A stretch of DNA of 64,000 nucleotides, from NCBI RefSeq assembly GCF_000346465.2, contig NC_034009.1, positions 14,021,730 to 14,085,729 on the forward strand. Direction: 5' to 3'. Below the pieces are notes generated by a model. It was not told the origin of the DNA. It made no database searches and saw only the letters and a program-made list of their open reading frames with translations. Origin of the DNA: Prunus persica (taxonomy: Eukaryota; Streptophyta; Magnoliopsida; Rosales; Rosaceae). Position numbers and translations under genes: made by a program. Positions 21,985 to 34,000 of this stretch are shown here, one piece after another (the first letter of the stretch is position 1; each line of letters opens with the position of its first letter).

Positions 21985-22517
21985 ACGATCAGTTTGCTTT
22001 TCCTGATGAACAACTCCCTTTGCTCCCTACTTATCTCTTGGAAAGGTAACCTTCTTTGGTGCAGAGCTTCTCTGTATGCGAAAAGTGGATTTGATCTTCT
22101 TTCCCTGGCTACAGAAAAAATGGAGAAGTCCTCTTGTAAGACCTGCCTTTATTAACTCCCTATCAACTCCTCTATGATAGTTGAAAATTTTGACTTTTCC
22201 CAAGTTAGAAAGTCACGTGGGGACTATGTTGAGAAAAAAGATCTGTTGATTTGCCTTTTTTAGGGTAGAGATCAAATGGTGTGAATTTTTCAGGAGCTGG
22301 GCTTTTATCCAAAGCTGTGCGTGTCAGTTTTTTTAATTGCCAATAATGGTTTTTTTTTTTCTTCAGATCATGACTATATTTGTAATTTGCTCAAAAAGGT
22401 CTGGGCTTTTTTAGCATCTTGGTTTTGACTTCTAATTCTTGTAGATAAAAGCCCAAATGTTTTGTTCATGGACCTCTCGATAAAAATGGGATGGTGTGCA
22501 GAATTTTGGCCCAAACA

Positions 22518-23091
22518 GTTAAACACTCCAATAAAAGTTTTACAATGTGATGAAAGGGGAGAGTACACTAAGCATGCGTTTCAAAATTATCTTGCTGATC
22601 ATGGTATAGTCCAAAGGTTTTCATGTCCTAAGCATCCTGAGCAGAATGGTTTAGCCAAAACAAAACATAGGCATCTCGTTGAAACTGGTATTGTTCTTCT
22701 GTCTCATGCTTCTGTTTCTAATACCTATTGGTTTGATGCTTTTCAGACTGTCATATATTTAATTAATCGCTTGCCAACTACAGTTTTGTCAAATAAGTCT
22801 CCTTTTCAAACATTGTTTCTTAGGTCTCCTAGTTATGATATATTCAAAACTTTTGGATGTCGCAGCTTTCCCTGGCTAATGCCGTATACCACTAATAAAC
22901 ATCAACACAAATCCAAACCATGTGTATTTTTAGGTTATTCGTTGAATCATCAAGGATATAAGTGCTTGGATCTGTTCACGAGACGAATTTATGTGTCTCG
23001 CCATGTCCTATTCAATGAGGACAATTTTCCATTCAAAGATCTCACATCTTCTAAAGGGAGCGGCTTCAAATCAGGTAATTGTAAACCATAA
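22518..23091 (+). pseudogene. Copia integrase, C-terminal part
   Basis: The interrupted copia integrase resumes here: TPIKVLQCDERGEYTKHAF carries the position of the second catalytic Asp. CPKHPEQNGLAKTKHRHLVE holds the usual HTPQQNGVAERKHRH region, with Lys (AKTK) where the catalytic Glu (AERK) is expected. YWFDAFQTVIYLINRLPT and FGCRSFP follow, then CVFLGYSLNHQGYKCLD. It joins in frame with the codons left of 6222 once the insertions and one GTTAA copy are discounted. Confidence 0.88.
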
Positions 23092-23351
23092 GATTTACTT
23101 GTTTTTCCTAAGTCTACTAATATGGTTGTTGTCTCAGGAACTCATGTGCCACCACCACTAAATAATCCTACCCTCACGCCAATTACTCAACACACCCAAC
23201 CTCCAACAGTCCAAATATTTCTCCTCCCATGTAAGAATCAATGCCTAATAATCGAAGTGATAATCACGTGTTTGATGGTGGCGTTTCCTCTGATGTTGCT
23301 GCTAAACCTTCACAATCTTCTTCTCCACCACATTAGCGTATGGTAACAAGG

Positions 23352-24965
23352 TCCCAGCTTGGCATAAGTAAGCGAAATCCCAAATATGCCATGACTGCTA
23401 TTATGGATGTTTAATATACTGAACCTTCTTGTTTTAGTCAAGTCGTGAAATAAGAAGAATGGAGGCATGCCATGAGTCAAAAATTTAGTGCTTTGCAACA
23501 AAATGGAACTTGGACTCTTGTGCCATTTCAATCTCACATGAATTTTTTGCCAAATAAATGGGTGTTCAAGATTAAAAGGAAGTCTAATGGCTCTATTGAG
23601 CGGTACAAAGCACGGTTGGTTGCAAATGGTTTTCATCAAAAGGAAGGTATCGATTACACTGAAACTTTCAGTCCAGTGGTAAAACATAGTGCCATTAGAC
23701 TAGTTTTGAGCTTGGCAGTCACAAAGAAATGGCCTGTGCGACAATTAGATGTTCAAAATGCATTTTTGCATGGTTTTCTTGCAGAAGAGGTCTATATATA
23801 TGCGACAACCTGCAGGTTTCATTGATTCTTAGTTTCCTCAGCATGTATGCAAGTTGCAGCGTAGTTTGTATGGGTTGAAACAAGCACCAAAGGCTTGGTT
23901 TCAACGGTTCTCTGATTACTTGCTTGAGCTTGGCTTCCAAGAGTCGAAATATGATTACTCATTATTTGTTTTTAATCAACATGGTGTTTATTTCGTTTTG
24001 TTGATTTATGTTGATGACATCTTGGTCATAGGCAATGATCAATCTCAGATTTCCTTACTTATCTAGCGGCTTGGCACTCACTTCTCTATGAAGGATTTGG
24101 GACCATTGCGTTACTTTTTGGGGGTTGAGGTTGACTATAATGAGGACTCTATGCACTTAACTCAGTCCAAGTATGCTCTGGATTTGTTGTCTTGCACTAA
24201 ATTTACAGACGCCAAGCCTATTTCCACACCTACACCTAGTGGTTAGAAGCTGAGTGCGCATGAGGGAGAGCCTTATTCTGATCCTGCTAATTATCGCAAT
24301 GTTGTAGGGGCATTACAGTATCTTACCATCACAAGACCTGACTTTGCGTATCCTGTGAACCAAGTGTGTCAATTCATGCAGAATCCTACATCTACTCACT
24401 GGCCTGCAGTAAAACGAATCTTACGTTATCTCAAAAATACTTATGATCATGGCTTAGTATATCATCTTGGTGAATTGTAGCTCAATGCTTTATCTGATGC
24501 AGACTATGCTGGTAATTCAGATTCTTGACATTGCACTGGTGGTTTTTGTATTTATTTGGGAAAAAACTTGGTTTCATGGAGTTCTAAGAAGCAGAAAACG
24601 GTATCAAGGTCCATCACAGAAGGTAAGTATCGACTGCTTGCTCATACTGCTCCAGAACTATCTTGGTTTCGTTCCTTGTTATGTGATTTGCAACTATGTT
24701 TATCCCCTCCTCAAATCTGGTTTGATAATATGTCATCGCTAGCCATGGCTTCCAATCCTGTATTTCACTCTTGAACTAAAAACATTTGGAAGTGGACTAT
24801 CATTATGTTCGAGAAAAGGTAACTAGAGGTGAGCTGCTGGTTCATTTTTGTTTGCTCACAGGATCAGATTGCTGATTTGTTTACCAAGGGCTTGTGTGTT
24901 GTTCGTTTCAAGTACTTGGTGTCCAAGCTTCTAGTTGTTCAAAAACCTGTCAGCTTGCAAGAGGA
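23352..24965 (+). pseudogene. Copia reverse transcriptase and RNase H
   Basis: RT motifs in order: [95 protein letters not shown] (catalytic YVDD), LGPLRYFLGVEVD and [17 protein letters not shown]. RNase H follows: LNALSDADYAGNSDS, SWSSKKQKTVSRSITEGKYR, HTAPELSWF, then DQIADLFTKGL. The frame is broken by several stops (near 23825, 24064, 24245, 24478, 24773) and at least one frameshift near 23800. The domain ends just before the 3' LTR. Confidence 0.88.
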
Positions 24966-25235
24966 TGTTAGATAGACGTGATCTGCAAGTTTGAATTCAA
25001 AGTCCTTATCTATTTTGGATGAGAGTCCTAGTTGCCTGGACTTAGTTTAATTGTTTTGTGATATGATTATCTTTTTGATTTTCAAATGTATAGATTGATT
25101 CCCATGTAAATAGAGATTTTCATGTAATCGGTTGTAACTGTTAACCTTGAAATATCAATATAAGTACAGCTACACCATTATGTTGATGGTATGCAAAGCT
25201 CACCACTCTTCTCTTGAGCATACTATTGTTTTACA
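24966..25235 (+). repeat. Copia 3' LTR
   Basis: A 270-bp LTR, TGTTAGATAG at the left end and GTTTTACA at the right, preceded by a short purine tract (AAGAGGA) and followed by the GGTTC duplication. Confidence 0.93.
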
Positions 25236-25326
25236 GGTTCCACATTATATTGTGGTTTTATCCTTGTGGTAGGCATTAGAAAATCCATTAAATAACATTA
25301 TGGCACCACTCCTAAAAAAACCCTAA

Positions 25327-25677
25327 CGGTGCATTTGGATAAGGAAATTTAAAAGTACAAAAGAATTCATAAATGACGGAAATTAATAGAATTTGTAAAG
25401 TTTCTTATTTGGGTAAAGGATTTAAAATATGGAATTTAACCTTTATTTGTAAAGTTATCTTTTTTAAACTCAATCTCTCTTGAAATTTTAGAAATGACGA
25501 CTTTTTGGTAGAATTTAAAGTTAGGATTTATGACCTCCAAATTTCATTTTTTTCCCAAGCGGAATTTCTAAATTTATATGTTTTTTTTAATCCAAACAAC
25601 AAAATTGGTTCATGTCAATTTAGAAATTCTAACTTTTGTCAAAATTCCAAGTTTATTTCCTTCATCCAAACCCATTA
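25327..25677. mobile_element. Candidate MITE, 351 bp
   Basis: Inverted ends: left GGTGCATTTGGATAAGGAAA, right (reverse complement) TGGGTTTGGATGAAGGAAA. TAA is present at both borders (25324-25326, 25678-25680). The interior is AT-rich and non-coding, with palindromic AATTT/AAATT blocks. The ends match imperfectly, so the assignment to PIF/Tourist type is tentative. Confidence 0.5.
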
Positions 25678-26295
25678 TAAGCCAAAAAAGAAGAGAGAAA
25701 ACCAGCAAAAGGTGAGTAGGAGCTAAAGAGGTGTCAAATCAGCCTAAGTGTAAACTAGTGGAGAGTTACCAGAACTTTTAAACAATTTTTAGTAAAAAAA
25801 AAAAAAAAAGACTAAAACTGGTTACTAAGCAAATTTCATGCTTTCAAATTTTTTTTAAAAAAATAAATAAATGAAGTTGTTATCAAACGGACTTAAGCAA
25901 TTGCCCTTACAACTTTGCCCTATAAGTGCAGGGGAGGGGGTGGGTTGAGTTGAGTGGTGGAGATGGGAGGGGAAGTTTTTCTTTTTTCAATTTTCAACAT
26001 ATTTATTATTTCAAGTTTTTACTAAAATATTTTCTTAACCTTCACAACTTTTTATTTATTTAATGGTGAAGTGACAAAAGTGCCCTTAGCAAAGGCACGG
26101 AGTTGGCAATTTAGCATCAAGAATGAAGTAGGTGTGGAAAATTGTCAAAAGGAATTTATTGCATGGCTAATGTACACTCCCCCTATAATTAATGCGGTGC
26201 TTATGCAAATTGCCTTAGTTCCTTTCTTCAAAATTTTGCCTTTTTTTTATTAATTTTGTTGTTGTGAAGAAACGGGCTAACGTAAAACAAAGAAA

Positions 26296-26508
26296 TTAAA
26301 CAATAGCTCGAGGCCTACAGACTCCAAGTAAATATTCACTAAGAAATGACCTAATACTGTCAAGAGAGTCTTGAAAGGTTGATAGACCCAACTCAAGACA
26401 TGAAGCCAATTCAACTAGTTTATTCGCTACCATATTACACTCACGATATACATGATGAATAGAACAAACCCAGTTTTTGTTTATATAGTCATGACATCCC
26501 CACAACAT
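26296..26508 (-). pseudogene. Degenerate LINE-type RNase H tail
   Basis: A minus-strand frame of 70 codons reads VCSIHHVYRECNMVANKLVE, then LASCLELGLSTF and LLGVCRPRAIV. The pattern H-x-YRE-N-x2-A-x2-L and a C-terminal GV-x-RPR tail are typical of the RNase H-like (RVT_3) domain at the end of plant non-LTR elements. The catalytic Asp usual after the Ala is Asn/Lys here, and upstream sequence has no RT. It is a short, old fragment. Confidence 0.5.
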
Positions 26509-27836
26509 AGCAGCAAGATAATAATGCTACTCTTACCATTTTTGTATACCATTTCTTTATATCATAATCTATGACAGTTAAGGTGGATAACTGCATCAAT
26601 TAAAATTATTTGATATTTTTTTTTCTTTTATGATTTATTACAGTATTTATTTTTCTAATTGTCTTAATTAAAATACACTTCATTGATTTAATTGATGTGC
26701 CATATCATGTGGTATAGAAATATAGAATAAAAATATATTAAGTGTAGCATTACTTTTTATAAAAAATAATATGTAATGAAAAACATTATAAACATGCCAA
26801 AGAAGTATTATTTTAAATTTTCAATCTCTATCGCGTCGTTTAGATGGAGTAGTTAATGGTTTTCTTTTCGGTTTTGCTTTTGCTGTCGATGGAGTAGTTA
26901 TGGTTTATGATCATAATAAAGACACATGAAATATTTGCACAATATTAAAGAGCGGGATTTGCTGTCGTTTTTTGGGAAGGCGTGTCTTTGTCGCACTTGA
27001 CTATTGGACAAAGTAGGTAGGGGCGAAGTCACGTAGGGTTTAATTTCGTGGGTCAAAGTCTGAAAGAGCTATTTCATTGGGTTTTGTTTTGTTATCTGAC
27101 AGTCAGGTAAGACAATCTTTTACTGTTTGGTAAAAGAAAATAAATTGTTTTACAGAGCATGTGACATCCAAGTTTTCATCTCATCCAATCAACCACATGA
27201 TAATTCCAAAACTGCACGCCTCGATTTTTGTACCTTTTAGGACCTCTTTGCCCTTAGACTTTTTTCTTCTTTGGTTTTAATTAATTAAAAACACGTTAAT
27301 ACACAAAAATAATAATCTCTCTTAAAAAGATGTCTCTTTATAGTTTTCCATTCATATTCATGTTAATTTATGCTTTTAGGGTATGTTTCTTAATAAGTGA
27401 ATATGTTATTAATATACTTGATGTGATAAGTTCAGTTGTAATAAACTCAAATAGAATTAATATTATCTTCGCGAACGTTCATCTAAAATAAATTCTTTTT
27501 ATATTTCTTGTTTGTTTTATTGAACAACATAACAAACTCTCGTTTAGAAAATTTTAACTAAAAACTTCCCCATCAAAGTGAAAATGAAAATGAAGTGCTA
27601 ATTTCACTAAACTAAATCATTACCGATGCATGTTTCTTGTCACCTCATGATCATATTTCCCAAGTCTACCAAAAAGTTAGTGCTGCAAACATCATAATTA
27701 AGAACATCGCCTCGATTTACATCAATTTCAGTGGACCCAACTGGTAGCCTCATACCATTTACCATGCACCTCAATGCAGACAATCATAAAAGGTTGATGC
27801 AAATGATTGACGGCTGGCAACCCTTGCCTTGTTTTT

Positions 27837-27843
27837 TATATAA
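27837..27843 (+). promoter_or_regulatory. Candidate TATA box of the zinc-finger gene
   Basis: TATATAA, after a T run, lies 218 bp upstream of the predicted start codon. That leaves room for a 5'UTR of about 190 bp. The position is plausible, but no other core-promoter element confirms it. Confidence 0.45.
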
Positions 27844-28060
27844 CATATTCACATGGGATTAAGCCGTTAGCAAACCGGTCTCTCAAAGACGACCAAGACG
27901 ACTCATACTGTTCCGTACCTCACTCTCACGCCCAAAAGGAACCTGCAGACATTGAGAGACTTTTGCGTTGATTGCTTGTTCTTTGGTTTTACATTTCGAA
28001 CTTTTTTACTTTATTTTGTTGTTTTCTCTGCTGCTGCAACTCTTCGCTTCTCCTGAAGAC

Positions 28061-31000
28061 ATGGATAGCCAAGATCTAGCAAGAACTCACAGTTCAGGTT
28101 TGATTTATCTTATTTTCTTCTCTTTCTGAATGTTGATTTGTTGTCTCTTTCTGGGTTTTAGTGGATTTTGGTTTTCTGGGTTGGAAATGTTTTTTTTATG
28201 GGTTCTTGGATTTCTTGGTTTATCGTATTTTTCCTTACACTTTATTTCACATTATCTCTGAATCTTGGTTTTGTTTGCTTCTGGGTTTAAGGGTTTTTTG
28301 TTTGTTTTTTTGTTAATTTTATTTTCTGGGTTGTTGTCTGCTTTTGCGATTGTTTTGTTTAACTTCTTGAATATGTAGGGCTTGACAGCCATGGAGTCCA
28401 TGTTTGTCACAAATGTGGGTGGCCCTTTCCAAACGCACACCCAAGTGCCAGACACAGACGTGCCCATAAGAGGATTTGTGGAACCATTGATGGTTACAAG
28501 CTGGCTGGCTCTGAGAAGAACACCCATGTAAATGATTCTGATGATGAGCATTCTGATGAAGAACGCAAAACCCCCAGTGAGTTACCTAGTTCTTTTTAAT
28601 TCTTTCATCTAATCTGCTCTGTTTTGTGTCTGAGAAATTATTTGGAAGGTGAAATTTGGTTATTTTTATCTTTGTTTCTGCCTTGGTGAGAGATTAGTAA
28701 AACTATTCTTTTAAGCTGTTTAAATTTTTAAGAAAAGGACTAAACTGTTTGAAGCATATAGAGAGATCCCCCACTGCATAACTATGAAGCACGGACACGG
28801 ATGCGTATCGGACCGTATCCAAACGAGTATCCAATACGGGATACGCCACTAAATTGGCGTATCCATGCTTCAAGTAAAATCTTGTTAGAAACCAGCAGCT
28901 AAATAGTTGCAGCATAATACACACAGGGGAAGCCCGAACAAACAAACAATAGATTATCCTCTGATTACATTTCAAAACATTACTTTTCCTCAGTTTTTGT
29001 TGATAAGCGGATGGGAAATTAGATATCTTAATCTCTCTCTCCTTTTTTTTTTTTAATTTTTTAATTTTTTTAATTTTTAACTTTGATAGATCTAGTATCC
29101 GTGAGATCAGAAGACGTGGTGTTCTCAGATGCCGTTGCAGAATTTTCAGATAGTGCTTCTGGTGCAGGAACCGGTGAAGGGTTAGAAAATGTTCGAGAAT
29201 CAGAAATTAATCTGGAAAGGGTTGCCAAGAATGGTTTGAACGTCATCCAATCCCTTAATGATGGGGAAATCACCGGTAATGTTTCCATGAATTGAACCAA
29301 TTAATTGTTATTAGCTGTCTTGTTGGCATCTGATTTAATTATTTATCTGTAAGTGTTTGATGATTTAAAGTATCTGTTTATGGTCTGAAGAATTTGCATG
29401 TTGATACTTAAATCATTATTTTCTTTAAGAGGGTGCGCAAAAATAAATGAAATGATCTAGTCAGTAAAAGAACCATTATACCTTTAATGAGTTGACTTTA
29501 AGTATAATAGGTTAGTTTACTTATCAGGAAAAAAAAAAATTATAAGGTAGTTTTAAATTGATGGGTGTGATATGATCCTCGAGTTCTGTAGCTCAGTGCA
29601 GGGAGGTGTTGCAGTTTTAATTGGTTAATTAGGAAATTAAGTAAACCTGATTTGGAGGGTTAATGCAATGAATGCATTGACTAGTCTATAGTCTAATGTG
29701 GAGGGCTGTCCTACTCCATTGAACAGTGTGTAGTCTAATTGTGGAGGGTCAATGCAGTGATTGCATTTTAAAGTTATAAAATCTTCATCCGACAATTAGA
29801 AGTTGATGAACCGTGCAGGTATCTATTATTTTCTATGGTATAATAGGTTATTTTATTTGTGGTGTATTGTCACTATTATAGTTTTATCTGGGTAGAGTAA
29901 GTAAAGCGACTACTTGCGTTGGTTACCGTCTGTACGTTTGCATGATATTTTTGGTTGTGCACACCTGATGTGTGTATACTTGCTCTCTTTTATTGCTTGG
30001 TTGTATTTTGTATTGTTCATGCACTAGTTAGTGCAGGATGTATAGGTTGTTCAGCAGTCTGTTGAATATTATTGGCAGGAGTGTAATTATGGGTCGTATT
30101 CTCTGCTCATTTCATAATATTAGATGGAGGACATTTTACAAGTTAAATGTGGAAATGTTGCATGTTAGGTCTATCTATGGAGACTTAAGTGATAAAGCAC
30201 TCATTGGGCTTTGGAAATATGCAAATATTTTCTTATACAAAGAATAGAAAAATATGAAAATTTTTGTCCAATTTTTGTGATAGCACACACATACTGGGTG
30301 GCTGATCATCTGGATTAAAAATATCTTTGATGGTGCTGAAAAATATGATTCTATTGAGTGGAAGGTGTGCCATGTTGGATACATGAAGAAAATATTCAAA
30401 TAATGGATAAAATGAAACAGTACCACCCTTGAAAAAGAAAATCTATCCAAGATTCACTGGCTTCGTTTCCTTCTGTTTTGATGTAAAGGACTTTATGTAC
30501 ACTTGCTTGGACGAGAGATTAATATAAAGATTTCAATATTGTAGGGCTATAATTGTTTTTAAGTCAAACGATTTTTCATTCCCTTGAAGTGGCAAGTTCT
30601 GGTAAAATTCATGGTAAAGAAGGCATATTCTTCCATATAGTAAGCAAATTATACTGAATAGTGACCTGTTTTGTGATGTGGTGATAGTGAAATATTATAT
30701 TCTTATATTGGTGACTGCATTTTTTTATAATATGTTTGACTCCACTTTTTATTTAAAATATTTATTCCATGTTCATACTTCTCCACTTCTGTTGTCCGAG
30801 TATTTGGGAGACATCCTCTATTTTGATGTAATTACTGTATCCTTGACATGTAAGAGTGATATATTTTGTCCTCGTTTTTCTCCACCTTTGTCGTCAAAGT
30901 ACATTGGTAGCAGAAGAAGAATGAATCTTCTATAAGATGCATACACTGTATTTTCAAGTGTGTTTTTTTTTCTTTTTCTCGTGAGGAGATGACTCTGATC

Positions 31001-34000
31001 AATATTGCAATTGGCTGAAAATTGTTCTAAGAATCCTTATCTGGTTTCTCTTTTGACAATTGTATAGAATGTTTGCATTCACATAAATATGCATTTTTCT
31101 CTCAATAACCTCATGCAAATTTCTGAAATTCCAGAGAATACTACTAATCAGCTGGGTGCACAAGAGTTACAGGGATCGTTGTCAACTTCTAACATCATTT
31201 CAATGACGAGTTCCGAATCAGCTTTGCAGGATGATAGTAATCATTCAGAAGATGACGTACAACCCATTCAATTTGAAGTGCTGGCAGATGCATCAGAAGA
31301 TAGTAAGAAGACCCATGCTACTGACAGTGTGATTGAGAGCTCTTTATTATCTGCTCCACAAGAGGACAAGATTGATGGAATTACTACAAGTAATCTAGAT
31401 GGAGACTTACCGTGCACTGTGATCTCACCCAATAAAGTTGTCAGTGAAACAGCTGAGGGTGTATCTAAGTTAGAAGGGACAGTTGAAATGACTTCGGACT
31501 CTCTGCGAGATAATGAAGTTGTTCCATCAGAGAAAGAGTACACCCATGCATATGATTTGTATATTCCTCAAATTGATCCTTCCCCTGAAGTTGAATCTGT
31601 TGAACATGTGAATGCATCGGTTGATACTGTAGAGAATAAGGTGGATACTACAGACAGAATACACTTTTCAAATTCTGGTGGGTTAACTGAGAGTAGCAAC
31701 TGGGAGGGAGAAGGGAATGCAAATGTACATGTGCTTTCTGTTCCAGATGATACACATGTTGTAGAAAATCCTGAGGCGATGCTTGAAGGTTTTAAAAACC
31801 ACAAAGAAAAGAAATTAGACCAGCCTATCTTCTTGGACTCTTGGGAACAATTTAATGATGAAGAAAATGATGTTAAACGTGGAGGTAGCAGCAAGCCAAT
31901 GGTTAAAGAAGTGCCTGCTGAAGAAGAACCCAGTGTGTCTCACATCCAGATCAAGAGTACTGAAAACCAAAGGTCAGATGAAATAGCAGCCCCTGCAGAT
32001 GCAAATGAATCATTACAGGTGAACTTTTCTGAAAGTGATACAAATTCCTTGATTGCTTCCAGCAGTGCTGCTATAAATCAAACAAGGCACTTAGATGATC
32101 TGGATGGTAATGGAAAAGATGAAAAATGTGATTTAAGCGCAGACCATAGCAGCAAAGGACCTGCAGAAGAAAATTCTGTGAAAAATCCTGCTGAAATCGA
32201 ATTTAATCCAGCAGCTAATTTACCTGAAAAGGGGGATGCTGGTGATTATGAGAAGGGTATATTTGAAAACTGCAATATAATTGGCGATTCTGGTTATCAT
32301 GAAACTGAAAATTTTAAGTTAGCTGGGGATGACAACAGCAAGGAATCTACAGAGGATTTTTTTGCTAAAGACCCTGTGAGTAATTTGGAATCTGCTAGTC
32401 GTCTCTCTGAGCTCCAAGTTTCTCCAGTATCCAGCTCGCATGAAGTTGGTGATGCAGGTGATTATGAGAAGGATAAAACTGAAAGGTTTGATATAATTGG
32501 GGATGATGGTGATCATGAGAAAGCTGAAAAGTATGTTTTAACTGGGGATGACTACAGGAAAGTATCTACAGAGAAAATTGTTGCAGAGAATTCTATAACT
32601 AGTTTGGAATCTGCCAGTAGTCTCTCCGAACTTCAAGCTAATTTAGCAACAAATTTAAATGATGATGACCCTGGCGATCATGATGGTGGTGAAATTGAAA
32701 AGAGTATTATATCTGGAAATGAGAGCAGTGAAGGACCTGTTGAAAAAAATCTTTTGGTGAAGCCAACATTGAACCTTGATTCTGCTATTGATCTTGTTGA
32801 ATCAAAAACTGTTGCAGAAGATGCAGTGGATGGTTCTATGCTGAAGCTGGTTGACACCAGACACAAAACTTTGAATAGCAGTTCAAATTCTAGCGGAGTT
32901 GGCCTCAATATAGTTTCAGATCATGGTCCCAATGCTGAGTCCTCACAGAAGAGTTCAGAGGGTTGTGGGATGAAAGAACTAGGTCTTTCTGCTTTAGATG
33001 CTGAATCTTTTGTTCCGAGTTTCACTGCTGAAGATATTGGCTCCAGAGAGTTCCATGGGGTATCTTCGGGGTTGAGTTCTCAATCTTTTCAAGAAGAGAG
33101 TGATAAAAACTTTGTTAAGCAACAGCTAAGTTCACCTGCACTGGATGTTGTTGACTCAAATAGCCAAACTGACAGTCTGGAAGGAAACTGGGGCTCTGTT
33201 TCAGGTATTTGTCTTCTTAATTAGTTTTTGTATCACAAATTCTCTCTTATTTGGCATAATAATATAAAAAATGTTGCACTTGCACTGCTTTTGCTTGCCC
33301 CACTTTCTGTACTTGTGACTTGGAGAAGAGTAATCATGACCCAAAACTGTTATCTGCAACCATGTACTGAAGATGGGTCTAACGAAGTGAATTTTATCCT
33401 TTGACTTGATTATGTCATTGTGGTTGGTAGAATAAAGAAATTACGTATACAAGTTCTTATGTGTTTTGGTTTGGTTTTCATTGGATCAGTTTATATGTTT
33501 CCTTTCAATAAGGGTGTCTTGTGGTGCATTGACAATTATTTAGAATGCCATTTATTCTTTACTGCAATGCTATTCTTATTCTATCTCTGTGCCTAAAATA
33601 CCTTATTTGATGCTTATGCACAAAAAGAAGAGTTACAATTTTCTAAACTCAGTCTATTTTCTGTTGATGCACGGTACAGTTCTTTCTATCCAGTCAGATG
33701 CACAAGCTGTACCACCTACAGATTCCCAAACTTCAGTGGAAGAGAAGAAGTCAAGAGCTGCATCTGAGAGACAACACCCTGAAAAATCTGATATGTTTGA
33801 GGCACCGTCTTTCATGACATTGGTTGAACCTAGAGGCGTGAATGACCAAAAAGCTACTGCTGCTGAAATTCACACAGCACATAACCCAGAGCAGCCAAAA
33901 CCTGCACCTTTGCAGGCAGGGTGGTTTCCTTCTATCAGTCATGTTGTGAACGAATCACCGGGGAGAAAGAAAAACGAAGAGATCATTGCCAAGGTTACAA

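Larger units (their letters stand above)
6223..22517 (-). mobile_element. Solo LTR (minus strand), split by the Tat element
   Basis: Read on the minus strand this starts TGTTTGGGCC (at 22517) and ends CGGATGAACA (at 6223), matching the termini of the LTRs of the Tat element inside it. It is bordered by a perfect 5-bp duplication GTTAA (6218-6222, 22518-22522). Only one LTR copy is present, about 1,737 bp once the inner insertion is removed, and no internal retroelement genes in its own orientation, so it is a solo LTR left by LTR-LTR recombination. It is clearly diverged from the inner element's LTRs, so it belongs to a related subfamily. The inner insertion lies between 7431 and 21985. Confidence 0.9.
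4103..25235 (+). mobile_element. Ty1/copia retrotransposon split by nested insertions
   Basis: The element has two 270-bp LTRs starting TGTTAGA and ending TTACA, flanked by a perfect 5-bp duplication GGTTC (4098-4102, 25236-25240). After the 5' LTR comes TGGTATCA, the usual copia initiator-Met tRNA primer site. Domains follow copia order: gag, zinc knuckle, aspartic protease, integrase, reverse transcriptase, RNase H. The integrase is cut after 6222 and resumes at 22518, and the two parts join in frame across the GTTAA duplication of the inserted solo LTR. Without the insertions it is about 4.8 kb, normal for copia. It carries several nonsense codons and frameshifts and is inactive. Confidence 0.95.
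25678..28060. other. AT-rich intergenic DNA
   Basis: This separates the copia nest from the zinc-finger gene. Apart from a LINE RNase H remnant and the TATA element described separately, I see no gene. A short near-repeat (GATGGAGTAGTTA, near 26843 and 26889) and A/T runs are present. The last 160 bp should be the 5'UTR of the zinc-finger gene. Confidence 0.6.

Noticed and set aside
29640..29780. Repeated GTCTAAT-GTGGAGGG words in intron 3 of the zinc-finger gene
   Set aside because: Three partial copies but too diverged and irregular to define a unit.
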